From Pseudanabaena sp. FACHB-2040 (GTDB lineage: Bacteria; Cyanobacteriota; Cyanobacteriia; Phormidesmidales; Phormidesmidaceae): 64,000 bases of DNA. Both the position numbers and the translations under genes were made by a program. Of the stretch, positions 54,752 to 63,868 are shown in pieces; within the stretch, counting starts at the first letter, position 1, and every line of letters starts with the position of its first letter. The notes under the pieces are model-generated. The model was given only the letters and a program-made list of their open reading frames with translations, had not been told where the DNA came from and ran no database searches. The stretch covers positions 1 through 64,000 of the forward strand of contig NZ_JACJQO010000022.1 of assembly GCF_014696715.1 (NCBI RefSeq), given 5' to 3'.

Positions 54752-56383
54752 CTATTGATGTGTTCTATTTCGCTGTCTAAAAATAAACGCCGAACTCAAG
54801 CCGCATAGGATCAGCAAAACCCAGTTTCCCCAGCGAACATAGGGTGTGAATGTTTGCCGCCGATAGATAATTGCCTTGTGTGTAACGTAGGTGCTGGGGG
54901 TAGCTAACCATTGAGTTCTTCCCTGCGAATCAACAACTCCCGATAGGCCGGTGTTGGTTGCCCGCACCGCCCAGCGATCGTTTTCAATCGCTCGAATCAC
55001 GTCTAGGGCATGGTGCTGCACCATCATGCGAGGGGGGTAGGGGTCGTTGTTGGAAGCCGTCAGGATAAATTCGCCGCCATTGCGGGCCTGCTCCCGGAAG
55101 AGCCAGCTATAGGCAGATTCGTAGCAAATACCTACAATGGCCGGACCTAAACGAGTAGTGAACTGCTGATTAGGGTCGCCCTGTACCAAGTAGCTGTCTA
55201 GCGGCGATAGCCGCCCAATGAGTTGGCCAAGAAGGGATTCAAAGGGCAGGTACTCCCCTAGAGGCACAAGCTGCACCTTGTTGTAGCGACCTGCGGCCAT
55301 TCCTTGATTGTTGATCTCCAGCAGGCTTTGAGTCAGGCGAGGTTTTGGCTGCTGAGAATCGGTGGCAAAGGTGCCTAGCCAAAGGGGGACTCCAGCGGCT
55401 TCAGTGGCTTGCACTAAAGAGTTAGTTTGACCTACACTAACGTCCCAAATAGCTGGAATGGCTCCTTCTGGCGTCAGCACTGCGTCAACTCCTTGGGCCA
55501 CCAATGCTTTGTAGCCTTCGGTGTAGCCGTCCATCGCCCGGCGAATGCCTTCTGGCGTCAGCTTGACGCGCGTAGGCACGTTGCCCTGAATCAAGCCGAT
55601 AGCCACTGCCGAAGTCGGATTGTCTGCAGAGCTACCTATAAACATGGCTGCTCCTAGGCCATGAGCGGCAACCAGCAGTGCGATCGCACCCCCCACCAAC
55701 AACCTAAACCGATGGCTTGGAGCAGCAGCGGCCGACTGATTAAAAAAGACCCACCACGCTTCTGCCAGCAAGCCATTAAATCCCACTAAAACTGCCGCTA
55801 CTAACAACTGTCCCGACAACTGGCTCAGCTGCAGGATTACCAGATTACCGGGGCTTTGGGTGAGGGCCAGGGCTGACCAATCGAGGGGGGTGTGGTTGCG
55901 CAGCTGCTCCAGCAGGACCCACAGAACCGCGCTGTTTAACACCCGAACCCCTGGCCCAGTGGCTTTTAAGCGGCTGAGGTAGTGCAGACCTACGGCCCAT
56001 AGCCCCACAGTCACCGCCCCCCAAAGGGTGACAAAACTCCAGGCAAAGGCTGCGATCGCAACACTTCCCAACCAGGGCACCCCCATCCAAGTCAGAGGAT
56101 GGAGGTGGGTAATCCAGGAGAGAACGCTGCCGTGAAAGCCCACTCCCCAGATCAAGCCATAGGCAAACACAACCCGCCAAGACTGCCCGTTACTGGCTAG
56201 AACCAGCTCCCAGAGGGGAATCAGGCCGAACCAAGCCAGCGGCCAGAGCCCTAGAGGAGGCGTGGCCAGCGACATTAATAGACCACTGCCCATCGCCAGC
56301 AGCGCCGTTTTCCACGACAGCGAAAGGGTTAGTCCGGAGCGCCCTCGTTGCGACTTTGCTAGCAAATCGATCACGTTGCTCAT
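54752..56383 (-). CDS. lnt: Apolipoprotein N-acyltransferase
   Basis: The 543-residue protein has about seven membrane helices before a nitrilase-fold domain and a last membrane helix near the end. The catalytic triad is visible as Glu in VLTPEGAIPAI, Lys in RYNKVQLVPLGEYLPFE and Cys in VGICYESAYSW. It adds the third acyl chain to lipoproteins in the inner membrane. The length is usual for the family. It is alone on the minus strand between ssb/hypothetical and the DUF1232 gene. Confidence 0.93.
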   Translation of the reverse strand: MSNVIDLLAKSQRGRSGLTLSLSWKTALLAMGSGLLMSLATPPLGLWPLAWFGLIPLWELVLASNGQSWRVVFAYGLIWGVGFHGSVLSWITHLHPLTWMGVPWLGSVAIAAFAWSFVTLWGAVTVGLWAVGLHYLSRLKATGPGVRVLNSAVLWVLLEQLRNHTPLDWSALALTQSPGNLVILQLSQLSGQLLVAAVLVGFNGLLAEAWWVFFNQSAAAAPSHRFRLLVGGAIALLVAAHGLGAAMFIGSSADNPTSAVAIGLIQGNVPTRVKLTPEGIRRAMDGYTEGYKALVAQGVDAVLTPEGAIPAIWDVSVGQTNSLVQATEAAGVPLWLGTFATDSQQPKPRLTQSLLEINNQGMAAGRYNKVQLVPLGEYLPFESLLGQLIGRLSPLDSYLVQGDPNQQFTTRLGPAIVGICYESAYSWLFREQARNGGEFILTASNNDPYPPRMMVQHHALDVIRAIENDRWAVRATNTGLSGVVDSQGRTQWLATPSTYVTHKAIIYRRQTFTPYVRWGNWVLLILCGLSSAFIFRQRNRTHQ

Positions 56384-56526
56384 TTCAAAACTGACCTACG
56401 ACAGACGTCGTCAAAACCTGGGCAGGGGATAGTGTGAAAGATCCGCACCCTAGCGGACGGCTATTGCCCCTCAGCCCCACCTGAGGGCATGGCACGATGA
56501 TAATCACGGGTTTAGCAGGCAGCTCC

Positions 56527-56817
56527 ATGCAAAACTTGGCACAGTCTTTTTACAGCTGGTACAGCCAAACGATTCGCCATCCCAAATACCGCTGGTTCTT
56601 AGTTGCAGGTACACTGCTGTACCTGCTTAGTCCAATAGACATTTCACCAGATTTCATTCCTATTATCGGCTGGATCGACGATAGCGTTGTAGCCGTCCTG
56701 CTGGTTGCAGAACTGGCTGAGATCTTGCGCGATGTCCTTAATGGTCGCAGTCGTCAAGGCGATACCGCAGAAGCCCCTGAACCTGAACCTGAACCAAAAA
56801 CCATTGACATTACCTAG
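56527..56817 (+). CDS. DUF1232 (YkvA-like) membrane protein
   Basis: About 96 residues from ATG 56527 (MQNLAQSFYSWYSQ); the frame is open ten codons further. The DUF1232 signature is clear: FLVAGTLLYLLSPIDISPDFIP followed by IIGWIDDSVVAVLLVAEL, one or two hydrophobic hairpin helices. The C-terminus has a short Pro/Glu tract (EAPEPEPEPEP). The family is widespread with unknown function. ftsH follows after about 195 bp. Confidence 0.85.
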   Translation: MQNLAQSFYSWYSQTIRHPKYRWFLVAGTLLYLLSPIDISPDFIPIIGWIDDSVVAVLLVAELAEILRDVLNGRSRQGDTAEAPEPEPEPKTIDIT

Positions 56818-57011
56818 ATTAGGTCTTCAGCACCTGAGCTGAGCTACCAAACTCTAGAAAGAGAAGACAAGGTAGGCAAATCCCTTTACTGCCATGTAGT
56901 TGGCTCTAGCTGCCCCTGCCGTTGGTCCTAGTGCCCTAACACTTTTTGACCACCCATTCTTCTGAGCCTAGTCTCACTAAAGTACAACCGAACCAAACTC
57001 GTAAGCGCAAT

Positions 57012-58877
57012 ATGGCTATTAAAAAAGACCCCCAACCGCCTCGCTCTAGGCTCATTCTCAATATTGTCTTTCTGGTTGCCAGCGGACTTTTGCTGCTGAA
57101 TATTCTCCTGCCTGGGTTCTTGGGGCCATCTATGGCTCGTGAACCCTACAGCATGTTTATTCATCGGGTGCAGGAGCACGAGGTGATGCGAGCATCGGTC
57201 GGTCAGGAGGAAATTCGCTACCAGCTCAAAAATGAGAACGGCGAGCCAGGAGAGGTCTATGCCACCACTCCCATCTTTGACCTGAACTTGCCGCACCTGC
57301 TAGAAGATAACGGCGTTGAGTTTGCAGCGGTCTCGCCTCCCAAAAATCAGTGGCTTGGCAGCCTTTTGAGCTGGGTGATTCCGCCTCTAATCTTTGTCGC
57401 GATCTGGCGCTTCTTCATTGCCCGCAGCGCGGGCGGGGGACCGGCAGGGGCTTTGTCGATTGGCAAGAGCCGGGCCAAGGTCTACGTTGAAGGCGAGTCA
57501 GCCAAGATCACCTTTAACGATGTGGCTGGAGTAGAAGAAGCCAAAACTGAGCTAGTTGAAATCGTAGACTTTTTGAAAACGCCCAAGCGCTTTACTGAGC
57601 TAGGGGCCAAAATTCCCAAAGGGGTCTTGCTCGTTGGCCCGCCGGGAACAGGTAAAACCTTGCTGGCCAAAGCCGTTGCAGGAGAAGCCGGAGTCGCCTT
57701 CTTCAGCATTTCTGGTTCTGAGTTTGTCGAGCTGTTTGTTGGAGTCGGCTCCTCCCGTGTCCGCGACCTCTTTGAGCAGGCTAAAAAGCAGGCTCCCTGT
57801 ATTATCTTTATCGACGAGCTAGATGCTATTGGTAAGTCCCGTTCGTCGGGCGGCTTCTATGGCGGTAATGATGAGCGGGAGCAAACCCTAAACCAGCTCT
57901 TGACCGAGATGGATGGCTTTGATGCAGGTGATACGACCGTCATCGTGCTAGCAGCCACCAACCGCCCCGAATCGCTTGATGCAGCGCTGCTGCGCCCAGG
58001 CCGTTTTGATCGGCAGGTGCTGGTAGATCGCCCCGATCTGATCGGGCGAGAAGCCATTCTCAAGATTCACGCTAAGGATGTCAAGCTGGCTGATAGTGTC
58101 AATTTGAAAGCGATCGCGACTCGTACCCCCGGTTTTGCTGGAGCCGACCTAGCCAACCTAGTCAACGAAGCTGCCCTGCTAGCGGCCCGTAACAACCGCC
58201 AGGAAGTGATCCAGGAAGACTTCGCTGAAGCAATTGAGCGCGTGGTTGCTGGACTAGAGAAAAAGAGTCGAGTACTCAACGAGCGTGAGAAGAAAATCGT
58301 GGCCTACCACGAAGTTGGTCACGCGCTGGTCGGTGCACTAATGCCCGGAAGCGACCAAGTCGAAAAGATCTCCATCGTGCCGCGCGGCATGGCCGCCCTG
58401 GGCTATACCCTGCAGCTACCCACCGAAGATCGCTTCCTGCGAGACGAGGCCGAACTCAAAGGCCAAATTGCCACCCTGCTAGGGGGCCGCTCAGCGGAAG
58501 AGCTAATCTTTGGCAGCATCACCACAGGCGCTGCTAACGACTTGCAGCGGGCTACTGACCTAGCCGAACAGATGGTCACAACCTACGGCATGAGCCAGGT
58601 ACTAGGGCCACTCGCTTACGACCGGGGTCAGCGCAACGCCTTCCTCGACAACGGTATGCCCAATTCTCGCCGTCCGATGAGTGAACAGACTGCCAAGGCC
58701 ATCGATGAAGAGGTCAAAGGACTGGTCGAAGAGGGGCATCAGCGGGCTCTAGCCATTCTTGGGAGCAATCGGGACTTGCTGGAGACACTAGCTCAACAGC
58801 TGCTAGAGGCCGAAGTCATTGAAGGGGAATCTCTGCGGGATACCCTGAAGCAGGTGAATATGCCGGAATCAGCGTAG
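57012..58877 (+). CDS. ftsH: ATP-dependent membrane zinc protease FtsH
   Basis: About 621 residues from ATG 57012 ([13 protein letters not shown]); a TTG at 56946 could add 22 residues. Two membrane helices (about 14-36 and 120-142) flank a periplasmic/lumenal domain. The AAA domain has Walker [10 protein letters not shown], Walker [11 protein letters not shown] and the second region of homology [20 protein letters not shown]. The protease site is HEVGH with a later Asp in [19 protein letters not shown]. FtsH degrades damaged membrane proteins, notably photosystem II D1 in cyanobacteria. Which of the usual four paralogues this is cannot be decided here. Confidence 0.95.
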   Translation: MAIKKDPQPPRSRLILNIVFLVASGLLLLNILLPGFLGPSMAREPYSMFIHRVQEHEVMRASVGQEEIRYQLKNENGEPGEVYATTPIFDLNLPHLLEDNGVEFAAVSPPKNQWLGSLLSWVIPPLIFVAIWRFFIARSAGGGPAGALSIGKSRAKVYVEGESAKITFNDVAGVEEAKTELVEIVDFLKTPKRFTELGAKIPKGVLLVGPPGTGKTLLAKAVAGEAGVAFFSISGSEFVELFVGVGSSRVRDLFEQAKKQAPCIIFIDELDAIGKSRSSGGFYGGNDEREQTLNQLLTEMDGFDAGDTTVIVLAATNRPESLDAALLRPGRFDRQVLVDRPDLIGREAILKIHAKDVKLADSVNLKAIATRTPGFAGADLANLVNEAALLAARNNRQEVIQEDFAEAIERVVAGLEKKSRVLNEREKKIVAYHEVGHALVGALMPGSDQVEKISIVPRGMAALGYTLQLPTEDRFLRDEAELKGQIATLLGGRSAEELIFGSITTGAANDLQRATDLAEQMVTTYGMSQVLGPLAYDRGQRNAFLDNGMPNSRRPMSEQTAKAIDEEVKGLVEEGHQRALAILGSNRDLLETLAQQLLEAEVIEGESLRDTLKQVNMPESA

Positions 58878-58947
58878 CTCAATGGCCTTCAGGAATTGGC
58901 TTCGGTATAACAGCTCCAGTTTCTGATCCTTCAGCCTAATTACTCTT

Positions 58948-58977
58948 AGTAGAGACGCGATTAATCGCGTCTCTACT
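58948..58977. repeat. Perfect 30-bp palindrome between ftsH and ridA
   Basis: AGTAGAGACGCGATT (58948-58962) is followed at once by its exact reverse complement AATCGCGTCTCTACT (58963-58977). It lies between two convergent genes. Such GAGACGCGATTAATCGCGTCTC palindromes are dispersed in several cyanobacterial genomes as short interspersed repeats; here it may also act as a bidirectional transcription stop. Confidence 0.85.
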
Positions 58978-58990
58978 GGTTTAAAGGGAA

Positions 58991-59377
58991 TCAATCGCCG
59001 CAGTAAGCGATCAGATCAATTTCCACGTCACCATAATCAGCCAGCGCCGTCACTCCCACCGTAGTGCGGCTAGGCATTCGCCCCGGGATGAAGTAGGACT
59101 GATAGGTTTGATTCACCACTTCGTAATAGCGAAAGTCAGTCACAAAAATGCGGGCCATCACCACCTTCTCCAGGCTGCTGCCTGCATGGCTTAGGACCAG
59201 CTTAAGATTTTCCATCACCTGCCGGGTCTGCTCCTCAAGGCTGCCCTTAATAACTTTTCCCGTTTCTGGGTCCTCAGCCAATTGCCCGGTAACAAACAAA
59301 AAATCTCCAGCTCGCACTGCATGAGAATAGGGAGCGACCGGAGGCAGTTGACCAGGAAGCGTAATAAATTCAATCAC
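58991..59377 (-). CDS. RidA/YjgF-family protein
   Basis: About 129 residues from a GTG at 59377 (VIEFITLPGQLPPVAPYSHAV); a TTG 21 bp upstream is the longest option. Family motifs are PYSHAVRAGDFLFVTGQLAEDPETG, ARIFVTDFRYYEVVNQTY and MPSRTTVGV, whose Arg corresponds to the carboxylate-binding Arg of RidA enamine/imine deaminases. RidA detoxifies 2-aminoacrylate and related imines. The GTG lies in one arm of an inverted repeat (59372-59380/59400-59408). Confidence 0.85.
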   Translation of the reverse strand: MIEFITLPGQLPPVAPYSHAVRAGDFLFVTGQLAEDPETGKVIKGSLEEQTRQVMENLKLVLSHAGSSLEKVVMARIFVTDFRYYEVVNQTYQSYFIPGRMPSRTTVGVTALADYGDVEIDLIAYCGD

Positions 59378-59408
59378 GAGAAGACTACAGAGAAACAATC
59401 TCGTGATT
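59372..59408 (-). promoter_or_regulatory. Inverted repeat covering the ridA-type start codon
   Basis: AATCACGAG (59372-59380) and CTCGTGATT (59400-59408) are perfect 9-bp inverted copies with a 19-nt loop. On the minus strand the second arm carries the proposed GTG start, so a folded leader could hide it. The alternative is a protein-binding site. Confidence 0.35.
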
Positions 59409-59452
59409 AGAGCACATTTAATTGCGGGTATCCAGGTATAAGAGATACCGGA

Positions 59453-61282
59453 TTAGAAAATAATGTCTAGGCCCAGGGTCTTAAGGTCCACGGTGTAAAT
59501 TCGGCTGTAAGCTCCCTCTGAAACGGCCCACAGTAGCTGGGTTGCAGAGAGAGGCAACACATCTGCCGGCCGAGGCAATCTATCAATTTGCCCGATCACC
59601 TGCCCCTCTTCGCTAATCAGCCGCAGCTTGCCGTCTAGGCTGATAGCAGCATAACCAGCCCCAGTGTCGATCAGCCAGTGAGGCTGAATATCCAAGCGGT
59701 AGCGGCTGACTCGGAAGGGTTTAAAGTCAATCACTAGAACAACGTTGGGAAAATGCTGCTCTAAAGCTAGAAAACGGTAGGGTTTGGCAGCCGGTACTAA
59801 AGCTTGTAAAGCTGTATACAGAGATAAGGTGCCAACGGCGGTGCCCCGTCGGGTAAAACACTGAAAAGTGGTAGTTGCAGCTTGCGCGATCGCAACCAAA
59901 AAATGACGCGTATCCAACGCGCTCAAAGCCACAACCTGCCCTTCAGCCACCGGCATCGATACCCGCGTCAGGGGTAAGCTTTCAAGGCGGTGATCAGGCC
60001 CGGTTAGTCGTCGCAGCAGAAGCTGGCGCTCTGAGGGTGGGCTCTCTACATTGCAGGCGGCAAACCAGCGGCCATCTGGAGTGAGTGCGGCTTTGACTGG
60101 GTGGTCGAAACGTGCGATCGCAACGACTCCCTGCTTCATCGACAGCATATGGATTGAGTAATCCGTAAACAGACAGCCCCCGTAGGGCACTGCCTGAAAC
60201 TGCCGAATCGGCCAGGGCAGCGTCAAGCCTTGGGGCTGGCCGATTCGCTCCTGTCCCTGCCCCGTCCAGTGGTAAACCCAAACCCGGCGCTGGCAGCCTG
60301 TCACCAGCAGCGTTCCCTGAGTAACCTCCTGTCCTTGAACAGTCTGATGGGTTCTGGTCAGGGGAACGTTTACCCAGCCCACGACTTCAACCGGGTAAGG
60401 CAACGTGACAAAGGTTAGAGCAGGCGCAGACATCGGAGGCTCTAACGGCTGCCGCACCGAACTCGCTAACTGCTCCTGCGGCAGCTGATGCGCTACTGTT
60501 TCAACCGCTGCCAACATTTCAGCCGCCGTCTTATAGCGTTTAGCCAGGAGCTTTTGCAGGGCCTTACGCAGAATCTCATTCAGCGGTACCGGCAGGTGCT
60601 CGGGCAGAATCGCCCGCTGATTTAGGTGAGCCACCATCAACTCTGTCGGTGTTCCCGAGAAAGGCCGCTGTCCCGTCAGCAGCTCATAGAGAATAACGCC
60701 CACAGCATAGAGGTCCGAAGCTGCCGGGTGCTGATTGTAAAACCTTTCTGGAGCCATGTAGGCTGGCGATCCGGTGTTTCCCAGTTCTGCCTCACTGGCC
60801 TCTAGGCTAAGGCGGGCAATGCCAAAGTCCGAAATTTTGACCTGCCAGCCTCCCGGCACAATCGACAGCAGAATGTTCTCAGGCTTGATATCGCAGTGCA
60901 CAATGCCCTGGCGGTGGGCCTGATCAAGCGCCCGTAGAATATCGCTGACAAATCCCAGCACTTCTGCCAGGCTCAAGGGCACCTCATGCTCAATCAGAGC
61001 GCGCAAGGTGCCGCCCTCGCAGTAGTCCAGCACCAGTTGCCGCCCGGTTGCAGAGTGCTCTAGGGCCTGACAAGTGGCAATATTAGGGTGCTCCAGACTC
61101 AGGAGAAACCGCAGCTCTCGAAGAAACTTGTGAGTTGAAAAGCGATCGCGGTTGAGATCCTTAAGCGCTACCAAATCCCCCGTTTGGCGATGGATCGCAC
61201 AGTAGACCCGACCAAACTGCCCATGCCCTACTAGCCCAAGCAATCGATAGTGAGACCGCCGCAACCTCCGGGAAATAGCCAC
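59453..61282 (-). CDS. Hanks-type Ser/Thr protein kinase, SpkG-like by position
   Basis: The 609-residue protein has a complete kinase domain (about 12-270): glycine loop GHGQFGRVY, VALKDL (Lys), catalytic loop HCDIKPEN, DFGIARL, APE, then a TELMVAHLNQR region. There is no membrane helix. The C-terminal ~310 residues form repeated beta strands (TLLVTGCQRRVWVYHWTG, LLLRRLTG, LLWAVSEGAYSRIYTVDLKTLGL) suggestive of a beta-propeller or similar sensor. Its place directly behind a V4R gene (8 bp) corresponds to slr0152 (SpkG) in the Synechocystis Pap operon, although the genes in between are missing here. Confidence 0.88.
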   Translation of the reverse strand: MAISRRLRRSHYRLLGLVGHGQFGRVYCAIHRQTGDLVALKDLNRDRFSTHKFLRELRFLLSLEHPNIATCQALEHSATGRQLVLDYCEGGTLRALIEHEVPLSLAEVLGFVSDILRALDQAHRQGIVHCDIKPENILLSIVPGGWQVKISDFGIARLSLEASEAELGNTGSPAYMAPERFYNQHPAASDLYAVGVILYELLTGQRPFSGTPTELMVAHLNQRAILPEHLPVPLNEILRKALQKLLAKRYKTAAEMLAAVETVAHQLPQEQLASSVRQPLEPPMSAPALTFVTLPYPVEVVGWVNVPLTRTHQTVQGQEVTQGTLLVTGCQRRVWVYHWTGQGQERIGQPQGLTLPWPIRQFQAVPYGGCLFTDYSIHMLSMKQGVVAIARFDHPVKAALTPDGRWFAACNVESPPSERQLLLRRLTGPDHRLESLPLTRVSMPVAEGQVVALSALDTRHFLVAIAQAATTTFQCFTRRGTAVGTLSLYTALQALVPAAKPYRFLALEQHFPNVVLVIDFKPFRVSRYRLDIQPHWLIDTGAGYAAISLDGKLRLISEEGQVIGQIDRLPRPADVLPLSATQLLWAVSEGAYSRIYTVDLKTLGLDIIF

Positions 61283-61290
61283 AAGTCATG

Positions 61291-61953
61291 TCATTCCTGC
61301 TGCAGGAGCGCTTGCATAATAGTCTGATGGGGCTGGCTACCAGCTACCATGGCTTCAGCCTTTTCTAACCGCTTCGCTAGGCCTACAACAAAGCGGTTGC
61401 AGTCATCGCCTTTAGAATCGCAGCTGGTTTGCAGACACTTCAGCTCTCGGCCGGTCAATTGGCTCAGAAAAACCTCTACAATTCCCTGCTCCAAGGAGCC
61501 GGAGGGTTGCTGTCCTTTAGGGGCGTAGGCCGTAAAGGGGGAGTGCCAGATTTCTACCGTCAAAAAGCCCTGCTCTCGGTGAACCGTATCGAGATGAATT
61601 TGGCCCCAACCGTGGGTTCGCCAACATTGCTGGAGAGACTGCAGAAATTCGACCATTGACAGGTCAGCCAGTGGCTTGCCGTAGTAGTCGCTCAGCTCTT
61701 CACAAAACCGGGCATAGAAGTTTTTGCCCCACCAGCGGCCACAGTTATACAGCACCAGTTTGGAAGCATGCCCCGTTTCTTTTTCAAGCCCAGCGTAAAT
61801 TGCTTTGAGCAGCGGTTCAGGAATTGCCAGCAGACGATCGCCCCGGCGGTTTTCCAGCAGGCCCAGTTCGAGCGAACCACGAACGTAAAGATCGCTGGCA
61901 AAGTAGTTACCGGGCAAGCGGCTGTCAATCAGTAAATCAGCAACGGAAACCAT
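61291..61953 (-). CDS. V4R-domain protein, second copy (Slr0147-like by position)
   Basis: The 220-residue protein has an N-terminal region (LLIDSRLPGNYFASDLYVRGSLELGLLENRRGDRLLAIPEPL). It is followed by the V4R (4-vinyl reductase) domain ending in LKCLQTSCDSKGDDCNRFVVG, with the typical clustered Cys. V4R domains bind small hydrophobic ligands; the bacteriochlorophyll protein BchJ is a member. In Synechocystis the slr0144-slr0152 (Pap) operon encodes two V4R proteins needed for efficient photosystem II assembly. The gene is 42 bp behind the helical gene and 8 bp before the kinase. Confidence 0.85.
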   Translation of the reverse strand: MVSVADLLIDSRLPGNYFASDLYVRGSLELGLLENRRGDRLLAIPEPLLKAIYAGLEKETGHASKLVLYNCGRWWGKNFYARFCEELSDYYGKPLADLSMVEFLQSLQQCWRTHGWGQIHLDTVHREQGFLTVEIWHSPFTAYAPKGQQPSGSLEQGIVEVFLSQLTGRELKCLQTSCDSKGDDCNRFVVGLAKRLEKAEAMVAGSQPHQTIMQALLQQE

Positions 61954-61995
61954 GTTCTGACCACCTGTAGGGGGTTATGAAGGGCAAGGGAAATT

Positions 61996-62502
61996 TTAGA
62001 AACCGCTAGAGAAGCCAGCAGGAACACTTTCAACGGTTTCCCGCACATTCTTTAGCAGGGTCTGAGCTTTTTCGAGGCAGGGCTTGAGCAGGCTCATCTG
62101 CTGAGGCGGCAGAGTTTGGCTCAAGCGCTGGGCTAATACTTCAAATAGCTTTTGGTCAACCGCCTCTGTGTTGTAGGCCTTGACTATCTCTGGCAGCCAA
62201 CCCCGCAGCCGCTCTTCTACAAACACCTCGTCATCCATCAGCATGGCCATAGCGGCATAGCGCAAAACCAGTAGGCCGCTGCGAACGCTAAATTCTAAAG
62301 TGGCTTCGGGCACGTCCGGCATTTGCTGCTGCAGACTATCGGCTACTGGCTGCATCAGCGCCACTTCCTGATCTCGCAGCAGACGATAGGCTTTCATGCG
62401 CTCTGGAATAGAGCTAACATACTGACTCAAAACACTCAGTTCGTCGGCATTGAGATAGCGTTTTTCGGGCTCATCAAACAGGGCATCCAATTTAGGGTTC
62501 AT
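61996..62502 (-). CDS. Helical protein of the Pap-type cluster (Slr0146-like by position)
   Basis: The 168-residue protein is predicted nearly all-helical: LNADELSVLSQYVSSIPERMKAYRLLRDQEVALMQPVADSLQQQ, then FSVRSGLLVLRYAAMAMLMDDEVFVEERLRGWLPEIVKAYN and a final amphipathic helix. A distant resemblance to the phycobilisome/globin-like fold is possible but not demonstrated. There is no chromophore-attachment Cys; the only Cys is near residue 145 (LLKPCLEKAQTLL). It lies between the 103-residue protein and the second V4R gene, as slr0146 does in Synechocystis. Confidence 0.75.
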   Translation of the reverse strand: MNPKLDALFDEPEKRYLNADELSVLSQYVSSIPERMKAYRLLRDQEVALMQPVADSLQQQMPDVPEATLEFSVRSGLLVLRYAAMAMLMDDEVFVEERLRGWLPEIVKAYNTEAVDQKLFEVLAQRLSQTLPPQQMSLLKPCLEKAQTLLKNVRETVESVPAGFSSGF

Positions 62503-62682
62503 ATTGGGTCCTCAGGGGTTAGGAGTTAGCAGTAGAAGTTAGGAGTATTGGTTGGGTGTTCAATCGGGCGATGGGAATTGAACGTCAGTGAGTTTAGACG
62601 ATGCCCTTGCCTTAAAACGACCTGCTTGAAGGAAGTTACTCTGGTCTTTAAGAGACCTCGTAATAACCGTTAATAGCCTGAC

Positions 62683-62994
62683 TCAGAACAAGTCAGAGAA
62701 GAGATCGAGGGTGAGAGAATCACCGGCAGCTGCTGGCGCATCAGAAAGCATTTCAATCGGCGCAACTGGAGCTGCAATTACAGGCTGGCCTTCCCAGGGA
62801 AGGGTGCCAAAGAAGGTGCTTACCCGCATTGTCATGAGCGACTCACCCGATGGATCGTCGGTAGGCTCATGGCTGGCAACTTGGGGAGGCCGCCCATCCC
62901 AGGCCATCAATTCGAAGAAGGTGCGAACGGAGTCTTGCAGCCAGGGCTGAGACGCTGTCCCCGCTCCATTGGCTTTGGCGGTCAGATTAATCAT
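62683..62994 (-). CDS. 103-residue protein with internally repeated motif (Slr0145-like by position)
   Basis: The 103-residue, acidic protein starts at an ATGA overlap with the preceding V4R gene. It contains two copies of a short motif: VRTFFELMAWDGRPP (about 23-37) and VSTFFGTLPWEGQPV (about 58-72), i.e. V-x-TFF-x3-x-W-(D/E)-G-x-P. It ends with LTLDLFSDLF. No enzymatic domain or membrane helix is visible; short repeated aromatic motifs suggest a binding or adaptor protein. By position it corresponds to slr0145. Confidence 0.75.
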   Translation of the reverse strand: MINLTAKANGAGTASQPWLQDSVRTFFELMAWDGRPPQVASHEPTDDPSGESLMTMRVSTFFGTLPWEGQPVIAAPVAPIEMLSDAPAAAGDSLTLDLFSDLF

Positions 62995-63674
62995 GCGCCG
63001 CTCTCCCCAGATCGCAGCCGCTTCTCGATATCGCGGGCAGTAGCCCCTTCGTTCATCCAGAAGGCGGCTGCATCAATCCGCTCTTTGCCGCCTAGGAGAA
63101 ACTTGCAGTAGGTTTCCCCCATTGAGTAGCACTGAATTTCAATGCAGCTCAGCTGCTTGCGCACCATTTCTGTAAAGAAGCCCGCAAAGAGCCCAGCATA
63201 GAGGTGACAGACAGGCTTGCCGACATCCCCTAAGGTGCGAGCTACGGCGGAGTCGAAGAGGTTGATGAACATAAAGCCCTGCTTGCGATCGCTCATGTCC
63301 ACCTCCCACCGGCCCCAGCCCTGGGCAATGTACGGCCACCACCAAGTCTCTAGCAGAAACATCAGGTTGGCGCTGCGAGAACTCATGCCAAACTCTTTTT
63401 CAAACCAAGTTTGGAAAACAAGGGAATCGTATTTGCCCCACTCTATGCCGATGGAGTACATGATGGCGGCGGAAGATTCGCCAACCTCTTCTTCCAAACC
63501 TTCTAACAAACCAATGATAAAGTCTTCGCTGGTAAAGACATTGCGGCACTCATTCCAGTCAGTAATAATGCCCTGTTCAGGGTTGAACTGGAAGAAGTCC
63601 CGTAGCGCATAATGGTTATGCTTTTTGGGGTGCTTGTGGTGGAGACGGTGGGCTGTCTCGGTGGTCGTAACCAT
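62991..63674 (-). CDS. V4R-domain protein, first copy (Slr0144-like by position)
   Basis: About 227 residues from ATG 63674 (MVTTTETAHRLHHKHPKKHNHY); the open frame reaches a TTG at 63749, which is less likely. After a His/Lys-rich start comes FFQFNPEQGIITDWNECRNVF. The V4R core has IMYSIGIEWGKYDSLVFQTWFEKEFG and a C-terminal LSCIEIQCYSMGETYCKFLLGG with three Cys, as in slr0144 products. The V4R fold can bind hydrophobic or tetrapyrrole-like ligands. It is the promoter-proximal gene of the cluster and overlaps the next gene by ATGA. Confidence 0.85.
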   Translation of the reverse strand: MVTTTETAHRLHHKHPKKHNHYALRDFFQFNPEQGIITDWNECRNVFTSEDFIIGLLEGLEEEVGESSAAIMYSIGIEWGKYDSLVFQTWFEKEFGMSSRSANLMFLLETWWWPYIAQGWGRWEVDMSDRKQGFMFINLFDSAVARTLGDVGKPVCHLYAGLFAGFFTEMVRKQLSCIEIQCYSMGETYCKFLLGGKERIDAAAFWMNEGATARDIEKRLRSGESGA

Positions 63675-63868
63675 AGGTGTTTTGAGCCCTGAAAGACTGT
63701 ACTCACTGCTAGGTGTAATGTGCCCAGCCTGCAGCGGAAGTAACGGCAACAGAGATCTTGTTGAAAAACTTTAAGCTTTTTCAATACCTATTGATTTGAT
63801 CAGTTATGAGCCCTCTGACTGACTTACAAGTAGAGGAAATGGGAACAATTTAAGAATCAGGAAAAAGC

